This document shows, in pieces, positions 56,791 through 64,000 of a DNA stretch of 64,000 bases (the first letter of the stretch is position 1; every line of letters begins with the position of its first letter). The position numbers and the translations under genes are program-made. This DNA comes from Entonaema liquescens. Its lineage: Eukaryota; Ascomycota; Sordariomycetes; Xylariales; Xylariaceae. The stretch lies in assembly GCA_902805475.1 (NCBI GenBank), contig CADCSX010000009.1:558001-622000 (forward strand), written 5' to 3'. The notes beneath the pieces were generated by a model that saw nothing but the letters and a program-made list of their open reading frames with translations, was not told the origin of the DNA and did not search any database.

Positions 56791-57870
56791 ATGCCTGGGC
56801 TTATTCAAGAGTCACCTTTCAAGACCATTACGGTCAAGGAATTGCGCCCTACTTTTGGGGCTGAAGTCAGTGGTGTTAACTTCCAAGACCTGTCTGACGA
56901 GCAGTTCGGGGAGATAATCGCTGCTATGGCCAAGGTAAATCGGATACCGCTTTACGCCATGTTGTATAGCCCCTATTAACCTTATTACTAAAACCTGCGT
57001 TGGTAGTACGGCGTGTGTGTTTTCAGAAGCACTGGGTTAGATGACTTAGCCCATGTCAAGTTCTCTGAACGATTTGGAGAACTTGACAACATTCGTCGAT
57101 ATCTTCTGGGAGGACGAAAACCACGATACGAGCTTTACGAACTATTCGATGCCGGGAATATAGATGCCGAAACTGGCGGAATCCTTGACCCAGAGAGTGC
57201 ACGGGCACACTCTAACCGGGGCAACGGGCTTTTCCACGCGGACTCAACATTCAACCCGCGTCGAGCATCATTCTCTCTCCTACGTGCCTGTGAGCTCCCC
57301 CCTCCGGGACACGGCGGCAACACCGACTTCGCCGACTCGCGAACTGCTTTTGAAGAGCTCCCTGAAGATCTGCAGGAGGAACTCCTTTCCCATGATTATG
57401 TGGGCGCGCACTCGATGGCCCATTCGCGAAAGCTCGGGTCACCAGCCTTCTTCGAGGATGTCGACCCAACCAAATCGCCGATGCAACGCCATCGAATCGC
57501 CCAACTCCACGAGCCTAGTGGGCGGATGAATCTTTTTATCGGTGCCCACTTGCACCATATTGAGGAGGACGGCAAGGAGATCCCGAATTCCTGGGACCTG
57601 GTCCAACGGCTCAACCAACATGCCACACAGAAGAAGTACACCACCAGCGTGGAGTGGGACAATCCCAGTGACTTGGTTATCTGGGATAATCGGTGCGTAT
57701 TACATCGCGCTGGTAGTGGTACGTTCGAAGGTAAATATAAGCGCGACTTGAGGCGAACGACAGTTCACGACGATAGCCCGACAGCATGGGGATTGAATTC
57801 TCAAGATGTTGTATGGCAAGGATTCAACTCACAGGCAAAGTCCAAACACGCTGGAGCAGTCGGAGTGTAA
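56791..57870 (+). CDS. TauD/TfdA-family alpha-ketoglutarate-dependent dioxygenase
   Basis: A non-heme Fe(II) dioxygenase using 2-oxoglutarate. Exons 56791-56934 and 57007-57870 join across a 72-nt intron in phase 0; 335 residues. The iron-binding facial triad is visible: His125 and Asp127 in 'GLFHADSTF' and distal His281 in 'RCVLHRAG', with the 2-oxoglutarate Arg cluster 'KRDLRRTT' 14-17 residues later. 'GANVSG'-like 'FGAEVSGVNFQDLSDEQF' opens the fold. Fungal members of this family act on sulfonates, aryloxyacetates or other small acids; the substrate here cannot be told. It converges with the DUF6594 gene 109 bases downstream. Confidence 0.93.
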
Positions 57871-57979
57871 ACCACATATCCATTGTAAGAGTTGAAGAAC
57901 TATTGCTATTTACACATTGTTCAACCGATATTAGATACCTAATATGTATAATTAAAGTGAGGATTGAGGCAAGTGGTTT

Positions 57980-59089
57980 CTACCCATCCTTGCCTGGTGA
58001 GAGCTCGTCATTGCTGACGAATACCACAAGCACGGCGGCGTATCTGCAAAGACATAGGTTAGCTACGTGTTTCCATAGGATAGATATGAAAAGATTTATA
58101 CGAGGAAGCACGCACGCAGCAGTAGCGGCAAATATTTCCACCCGCTTTGCAGTGGTGATAAGGCTAATGCTGACCGCAAAAGCAACCATGAAGAACGAGA
58201 TCATGACGAGTTTCGCAGTCGAGTCACGAGCGAAATTCAACCCTATAATGGGCCCTACAAGGAATACCGCAGCCACAGCAATAGTGACTAGGTTGACGAT
58301 AACGGCGATTGACCGCTCGCTAAAGTAGGCGAAATGATTCACTCCATCGCGTGCTAGTTCTTTCTATATAGGATGCGTTGTCAGTCTACATGAACACAGT
58401 GATGCATAACCACCTCTGCGGCATCGTTACTGAATGTGACCTACCTCTGGTGCCCAATGTTGTCTCAAGAAACTCGACAGGACATCTGTTTCGGCGAGCG
58501 CTTTAAGCGCGATAAGGTCTTTGTCATTATCCAGAAACGTCTTCGCTTTGCCTCCGAGGATTGGATGGGGTCGCTCGAAGAAATATCTCACAGCCTTTAG
58601 AACCCGGTTTTCCGGGTGTCTCATATTGGCTACCTGGTTTTGAAGCAGAAGTGCCTCATCTAGTTTCAAGTCTTAGCTATATAAATCGCCTTTCGCCTAC
58701 GTCTTCTCGGAGAAAAGGGGAGAAGAAAAGTGACCATTACGATATTCTTTTAACTTCATTCGGAGCTCTCTTATAAGAGCCATACGCTCTTGGGCGTCTT
58801 GTCGGAGTCGTGATGGCTTATCACTCTGGCACTGGGCAACGAGCGTTTCCCAAGTACTCGCGGCGTCCTTAAGGTCCATGTCATGGCCGTGAACGGCGAG
58901 GAGATGGATATCGTCTAGCCGCTTTTCAATCTCGAGGATCTCACTCTGCAGATACAGCAAATTGACCACCGAGAGCCGGTCAAACTTCCTGAAAACAAGT
59001 GTTTCGTTATCAGCATCCCGTGCGAGCCATGTTGCTGCCGCTATGTAGCCTCCTTGTCTGCAAGTGAACTCATTATTTTCGTCGCTCAT
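57980..59089 (-). CDS. DUF6594-domain membrane protein
   Basis: A four-exon gene (58741-59089, 58445-58671, 58116-58363, 57980-58043; introns 69, 81 and 72 nt) coding for 295 residues. It has the layout of the fungal DUF6594 family. A soluble helical N-terminus opens with 'FDRLSVVNLLYLQSEILEIE'. The central 'LDEALLLQNQVANM' and 'FLDNDKDLIALKA' segments follow. Three C-terminal membrane helices come last ('IAVIVNLVTIAVAAVFLVGP', 'LVMISFFMVAFAVSISLIT', 'YAAVLVVFVSND'). The splice joins restore family-like sequence at 'EYHLKLDEALL' and 'APEKELARDGVNHFAYF'. The function of the family is unknown. Tail-to-tail with the dioxygenase gene. Confidence 0.85.
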
Positions 59090-59532
59090 GGTTTAGTAGC
59101 CCGAATCAAAAATTTATTAAACTGACGCGCTTGCTACCCATTACTGGTAGGTATGCTGACCGGCCTCGAGCAAACGCTTTTATCTGTGATCTATGCTTAT
59201 GAAGCTATGTTATGCTGTAAGGCTATGCTGGGTGCCTAATTCGACTAGGCGTTATACCGCTGCGCTGTGGCAATGCACGTACGCCTCATCCTTGCACCAT
59301 CCAATAGCGGCCTATTAACCTACCCAGGAGAGGTATGTAGTTATTTGTGAGGCCTCAGCCCTAATTTCTTCTTCCTCCTTCCCCGCCGCATGTGATCACT
59401 ACACGCTATCAATTCACCCATCAGGATGTTATGAAATGTTATCTACGATTTCCTACATCTGAGATAGGTATTATCCTGCCTAGCCACGTGTGAACACCGG
59501 CTCAACGTCCGACACACGACTGGATAGCGACA
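59090..59532. promoter_or_regulatory. Divergent promoter region, DUF6594 / double-retropepsin gene
   Basis: About 440 bases between two divergent genes. CCTACCCAGGAGAGGTA near 59320 belongs to the dispersed motif family. No specific site is identified. Confidence 0.3.
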
Positions 59533-61234
59533 ATGAAAATTCGTCTACCTGGGCTCTCCTGGCCCTATATCTTGGATCATCGGCCCTGGACTTGCTCGGG
59601 TTCCCGTGATTTCTCATTAGAGAATATCCTTAATGTGCCGGACGGCGCCCTCGTTTTCCGCCGGAGAGGATTCTCCAGGCGGCCTGATGTTAAGGAGCCC
59701 ACCGGATGCAAAGCGCAGAATATCCGAAAGAAACTCCCATCAAGCAGCTTCAATCACGCTAACTATGGGCCGTCGACGAAATTTAATATGTCAATAGGCG
59801 GGGTAGGGGTCCCCGGCCGTCAGGGACACTTCTACGGCGGGGGTGCTTTATACAATAGAGACCCCTACAGAATAAGTCCTTCATATTTTAGATATTTCTA
59901 TGGTGGAGGTGCTTCATATAATAACATGGCGGCAAGGCGAAACTATTTTGATCCCGGAACAAAATTTCAAGCCCAAGCGAGAAAGTTCGAGATACACGGC
60001 AGTATTAACGGCTACGATATAGTCGCAAACGCTGATACTGGTGCCAGTCACAATATTATATCAGAAAGGCTGGCGAGCTCGATGAACTTGAATCCACGGC
60101 CTCATACGACATGCGAAATTCTGCTCCCCTCGGGGCGTCAGCTGCTTTCACGGGGTCAGGTACTTTTACAATACCAGTTTGCAGGAGAGAAAACTGTACA
60201 CCAGCTTCTCTGCGCCATTCTACCTCTCCCCGCCACCTCATGTGACCTAATTCTTGGCGGAAGCTTTCTCAAGTTGACCGAAACCTGCACTAGACATGTT
60301 CATAGGATGAAGAGAGTATTTTCTAGCTTAGGACGGGTGTCGTTGAACCTAATCGGGAGCCAGCAGGAGTTCGTATCCGGGTATCTGAATGGAAAGAAGT
60401 GTCTGGCGGTCCCAGACACGGGATCAGATATCATGGTAATGTCTAGGGGCTACGCCAAGAAGCTCGGCTTGAAGGTCTACAAGAAACCGCATCACCGATC
60501 AAAAGTCCAGTTTATCGACGGATCCAGGGTGATGACCGATGGTATCGTGCGTGATGTACGGTGGCAGTTCCGCGCCGGCGAAGCACCTATCAGGTGCGAC
60601 TTCCACGTCATTGGGGGACTCCCCGTGAAAGCCATCCTCAGCAACGCATTGATCGATGAGTTCAATGTTTTCTCGAAATACCGCGACCGCATTGGTGAGC
60701 CGGAGTTGACATGCAACGAACAAGGTGGCATCTTCGGTATCGCTCTGGTGCAACACTATCGGGAAGAGATTCGTTCCCTCTCTGATAGCTTCACAGAAGA
60801 TAGTAAGTAGATACCTAAAATATGAGCTGCCAATGCAGGGCACTAATTGCAGTGTTGTGATAGTAACTTCCGATACGCCATTCACACCAGAAAAAGTTGA
60901 GCGAGAGAGAGCCCGACGGGATGAAATCCGGGACAGGATAGCTAAGGTACCGGAGCCCCAACGCGCCAAGGAACAAGCCAGGGAAGACCGAAGGCAGAGT
61001 CAATGGAATGAGCTTTGGAGAGGGCATCGAGAGGGCAACACTCCACCACCAAGTACCTTACGTTCAGGACGAATAGTCGGGTCTACATCTTCTGGTCATA
61101 GGACCCAACACATCACACCTCTAATTGGAGTTGTCGTCGATAATGAGAATAATAGGCATGTTAACCGAATTCCTTCACGGGCGATCGTACAAGTCTCTTC
61201 TTGGAAAAGGTGGTGGCATAATCGTCGACACTAG
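59533..61234 (+). CDS. Protein with two retropepsin-like aspartic protease domains
   Basis: Exons 59533-60806 and 60853-61234 with a 46-nt intron (gtagat donor chosen because only it keeps the downstream frame) give 551 residues. Two retropepsin-like motifs lie 127 residues apart: Asp168 in 'NADTGASHNIIS' followed by 'SCDLILGGSFL', and Asp295 in 'VPDTGSDIMVMSRGYAKKLG' followed by 'KAILSNALID'. Each resembles the DTG(A/S) flap-and-strand pattern of A2 peptidases. The N-terminus has a Gly/Tyr repeat ('HFYGGGALYN', 'RYFYGGGASYN'). The C-terminus is a highly charged coiled-coil-like segment ('EKVERERARRDEIRDRIAK'). No reverse transcriptase, integrase or LTRs were seen, so this looks like a host gene, possibly of retroelement origin. 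Whether the two halves pair as an intramolecular dimer is inference. Confidence 0.75.
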
Positions 61235-61697
61235 ATAGCTTTTGGGGCGGTGCGAAGTTGGGGTTCTTCAATCACCGCGACATTTTGGGTGCCCGAGAAA
61301 TACACATAGTATTCGAACTCCACGGTTTGGATAAGGGGTCTTATAGATATGGTCTCATGTTTAATGTAGTGTTTATGGTACTAGTAGGGGTATGGCGTCG
61401 GAGAGGTCCATGTATCGGTTATGGATACTAGGTGTTGTATTTTGGATCTAAGCTGGATGCGAGGATTCCTATAAGGTTGTAGATTATTGGTTAAACTCAT
61501 TAGTCGCTCCTTGTTGATGTTAATTATCACGTGGGGAGGGGCGTTAAGTTATGAATCATATATCGCCGTCCTCGTCTTGGATTTTAGTCTGTGACTAATA
61601 ATTCAAACCCAATTTAAGGGTTAGTGCCAGGAATCGCATCGTCTGGAGTTCACAACGGAACCGAGCAGATATATTAGCCAATTTTGAAGGGACAAAA
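61235..61697. other. Intergenic
   Basis: Spacer between two plus-strand genes; no features seen. Confidence 0.35.
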
Positions 61698-62273
61698 ATG
61701 GTACTCGAAACGGCTCCTCGCGATTGGTATAGAGATGAATTCCTAGTCTCGACCGAACCGCTTCTCATTCAAGTTGATGCAGTCAACGACGCCATGAGCT
61801 CGGATCTGATGTGGTGGGCACAGGGGCTGCCGCGGGATATGATTAAAAAGGCACTCCATAATTCTTTGTGTCTTGGACTATATGTGCTTCCTAAATCCAC
61901 TTTAGAGATGGCTGGTAAGTTCCTCTTCATACAGCTATAAACGAATCCTCAGCTTAGATATACAGGCCAAAGCAGTCCCAAACAAGTTGGGCTTGTGAGA
62001 GTGGTGACTGATGATGTCACATTCGCATATCTCACTGATGTATATGTTTTGCCCGAATATCAGGGGAAAGGCCTTGGCCGCTGGATGATGGAGTGTCTCA
62101 ATGAAGTTATCCAAGGCTGGACTCATCTACGACGTTTCATGTTCTTGACTAGCGATAGGATGGATCTATATCGCAAGTATCTTGGCGCTAAGGATTGGCG
62201 CGAATGTAACACGAAAGGCATTTCCATCGGGTTGATCGAAGGACCGGCAGCGCAGCATCCAAAGCATGCGTAA
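61698..62273 (+). CDS. GNAT-family N-acetyltransferase
   Basis: Exons 61698-61914 and 61966-62273 join over a 51-nt intron (gtaagt donor, tacag acceptor) to give 174 residues. Exon 2 carries the acetyl-CoA-binding core: 'VGLVRVVTDDVTFAYLTDVY', then 'VLPEYQGKGLGRWMMECLNE' with the Q/RxxGxG/A motif ('QGKGLG'), and the C-terminal strand 'RRFMFLTSDRMDLYRKYLGA'. It resembles single-domain acetyltransferases found widely in fungi and bacteria; the acceptor is unknown. The stop is 22 bases from the stop of TRM7 on the other strand, so their 3' UTRs overlap. Confidence 0.88.
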
Positions 62274-62295
62274 CACAGTTCAGGTAATACTCTGT

Positions 62296-63575
62296 TCATT
62301 CCTTGCTTGTCTTTCCGTAGGCGCCTCCGAATGCCTTCCTCATTTCCAAAGCACGTTTATACGGTGGTGCGGTTGGTGGTTGAACTGGGTCAAGAGAGAC
62401 GTGATCTGGTGGGAGGCGATATGAAGCATCGGAATCGAATGCGGATAAATCTCCACAAGCAATGAAAGGCGCAATCCATTTAACATCGCCTTCGTATCTT
62501 GGCCGGTGATCTTCTAGTTGTATTTCGGTAATGCCATCGTTATTTGTTTTCGAAATGGAAGCGGGCGTGTTATCCCACGCTCCAGTTTCAGGATTTTGTA
62601 GGATGGTGTTTGCAGTAATCGGTAATATCGCAGAGTTTTGCTCGGCCATTTCCGATAGGCGGAAACCAACACCCAGCGGTTCTTCAAGACTTGCGGAGAA
62701 TCCTTTAGGTGGTTGGAAATTCAAGCACACGATGAATGCTTCTACACTACTAGCCCGTGAGGACCTTGGCTTTGCGACGTGAACCTTTTCGAAGAATATT
62801 TTAAGCTGGGCGTAAAGCACATCCACATTCTTGCCTCTGAATATCTTCGCCACGAACTTCCCGCCAGGCTTCAAGACACAGAGCGCCAGGTTTAAAGCTG
62901 CGAACAGAAGCTGTGATTGAACATATATATCTAGATCATGCAACCCGGTTACGTCCGGCGCACCATCGCTAAGTACTAGGTCAACAGGATGGGCGGCCTG
63001 TTGACTCTTAGTTTTTGAATCATATTCCGGGTCTAGTGCTTTGAGAAGTAACGGAACAGTAGCTGGGTGAGTGATATCAGCTCGTAACGTGACAATACCC
63101 GGTAGTGGACTGATGGGCTGTAAATCGATAGAGACAATCTTGACGTCCTGACGAGGATTTGGCACTGCCGGAGGTTGCTGTGACCCCAAGGGTTCTGGCT
63201 TGTTCACGGTAGGCAGAGGCCCAAAGAGCCCTAGCATCTGCTGACGAAATCTAGCATCACGATCTTGCCAAGCTGATCGACCAAATTTCTCTCTCTTAAT
63301 TAAGACCCTAGATAGAACTTGCGACCAACTTCCAGGTGCAGCGCATAAATCAACGACTCGGGTGACATTGGCAAACAGATCAAATTCTAGTTTCCCGTTA
63401 GTATCCTTGTCAAGAATCCCTCCTCCCTGAAAAGGGGAAAAAGGGGAAAAGGGAAAAGGGGGAGGGGTCGACCTTCGTCAAGCTGTAAGAGCTTGAATGC
63501 ACTCCTAGCACGCCACCCTTGCTCTTTTGCGAGCCTGTAATATGCATCACGTTTATCCTTAGAAGACTTCCCCAT
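62296..63575 (-). CDS. TRM7: TRM7-type tRNA 2'-O-ribose methyltransferase (FtsJ/RrmJ family)
   Basis: An enzyme that 2'-O-methylates tRNA anticodon-loop nucleotides 32 and 34. Exons 63473-63575 and 62296-63386 give 397 residues. The start '[20 protein letters not shown]' and '[13 protein letters not shown]' are canonical. Joining to '[21 protein letters not shown]' requires the intron 63387-63472, which has a non-typical gtcgac donor but a perfect tactaac branch point and a ctag acceptor. The SAM site (Asp47 to Trp55) and the catalytic K-D-K-E set (Lys in 'RSAFKLL', Asp in '[12 protein letters not shown]', Lys in '[11 protein letters not shown]', Glu in 'SSVEAFIVC') are present. The insertion between the SAM site and '[11 protein letters not shown]', and the long C-terminal tail, are common in filamentous fungi. 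Confidence 0.95.
63420..63466 (-). repeat. Pyrimidine tract in the TRM7 intron
   Basis: On the coding strand the intron is almost pure C/T between its donor and branch point (A/G on the plus strand, ggggaaaa-type units). Confidence 0.7.
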
Positions 63576-63906
63576 TATGAATTATTGGGTTGGATGAGCC
63601 CGTTGTAAGATTCACGTGAAAATTTGTTACCGTATAACAATGTTGGTTCCGCGTGCGACCTACAATTTTTTTGCTGTAAAAATTGGAGCTGTCTGTACGA
63701 TGCGCGGGGTCGTTAGTAGGGCTGAATTAAGGTTTGACCAATGCGCCAATGCGCCAATTTCTTATCGCCTTTCTGTAGTAAAGTATCGATAAGATAGTCA
63801 CGATAAGGGAACAGGGATACCAAAAATTTCCCAGAATTTCCCCAATAGCAGCGCCGCAACAAGCAAATTACACCATCAATTAGCACAACCTAATTCCTCA
63901 AGCATC
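63576..63906. promoter_or_regulatory. Divergent promoter, TRM7 / basic-protein gene
   Basis: A 331-base intergenic segment between head-to-head housekeeping-type genes. A short direct repeat 'caatgcgc' lies near 63740-63755, and imperfect repeats of 'cgataag' lie at 63765-63810. Confidence 0.4.
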
Positions 63907-64000
63907 ATGAACGGGCTGAAAAAAAGGAAGGCGACAAGCCAAACATCGAGTGCCCCGGAGAAAAAAAGGGTCAAGGCTCGCCAATCTACTGGAAAATCTT
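63907..64000 (+). CDS. Start of a Lys/Arg-rich protein (partial, probably nuclear/nucleolar)
   Basis: From the ATG at 63907 the frame is open to the window edge, giving about 31 residues. They are dominated by Lys, Arg, Ser and Thr ('GLKKRKATSQTSSAPEKKR'), which resembles a nuclear or nucleolar localisation tail of a ribosome-biogenesis factor. The family cannot be told from the visible part. It is head-to-head with TRM7. Confidence 0.5.
   Translation, partial: MNGLKKRKATSQTSSAPEKKRVKARQSTGKS

Noticed and set aside
6952..57870. A joint sulfonate-use cluster of the SsuD-like and TauD-like genes
   Set aside because: They lie about 49 kb apart with many unrelated genes between, so no linkage is claimed.
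59533..61234. LTR retrotransposon gag-pol remnant
   Set aside because: No reverse transcriptase, RNase H, integrase or flanking direct repeats were found, and the frame is intact.
1..64000. CRISPR array, bacterial operon, or rRNA gene
   Set aside because: No spaced direct repeats, Shine-Dalgarno-led gene strings or rRNA-like sequence seen; spliced genes show a eukaryotic nuclear genome.

Overview
This 64-kb window looks like nuclear DNA of a filamentous ascomycete (Pezizomycotina, most likely Sordariomycetes; Xylariales-like is a guess). The reasons are short GT-AG introns (46-142 nt) with CTAAC/CTGAC-type branch points, fungal-restricted families (AA9 LPMO, Clr5-ankyrin, Goodbye/NACHT/ZZ STAND protein, DUF6594, type III PKS, Zn2Cys6 regulator), and an extremely AT-rich block in which almost every surviving C is in a CpG, as expected after RIP-like C-to-T mutation. 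All exon models were made by hand from splice signals, frame continuity and family motifs; no alignment or search was run.

Layout. 0-4 kb: the 3' part of a Zn2Cys6 regulator and a secreted GH16 enzyme. 4-14.7 kb: an LLM flavin monooxygenase, a small membrane gene, a Clr5-ankyrin pseudogene and two uncharacterised genes. 15-15.5 kb: AT-rich RIP-like block. 16.8-25.3 kb: a type III polyketide synthase, a frameshifted glycosylasparaginase and a large STAND/NLR-like gene. 26.4-27.3 kb: an AA9 LPMO. 27.3-32.7 kb: a gene-poor stretch. 32.7-36.8 kb: a convergent P450/MFS transporter pair. 38-48.8 kb: a dense housekeeping block (a small two-exon gene, an HTH-psq/CENP-B protein, YIP1, PAM16, biotin-protein ligase, COA4, MGM101, YOP1/REEP). 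48.8-53.8 kb: gene-poor apart from a small three-exon gene and a doubtful ORF. 53.9-64 kb: a GPI-anchored Cys-rich protein, a TauD/TfdA dioxygenase, a DUF6594 protein, a double-retropepsin protein, a GNAT acetyltransferase, a TRM7-type tRNA methyltransferase, and the start of a basic, probably nucleolar, protein.

Conserved genes (PAM16, COA4, MGM101, BPL1, YIP1, YOP1, TRM7) serve mitochondrial import, respiratory-complex assembly, mtDNA maintenance, cofactor attachment, ER/Golgi shaping and tRNA modification. Accessory genes cover lignocellulose attack (GH16, AA9), secondary metabolism or detoxification (type III PKS, P450, MFS, LLM, TauD) and self/non-self signalling (STAND, Clr5-ANK).

The most notable cross-cutting observation is a set of one-base frame breaks in otherwise intact genes (glycosylasparaginase twice, STAND, YOP1, probably the MFS transporter). 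Four of the five can be placed in short homopolymers, including one in a housekeeping gene. This points to base-calling or assembly error, or unusually frequent indels, and would make automatic annotation split these genes. Several small spliced genes (50957-51272, 38140-38363, 8349-8601) are also easy to miss.
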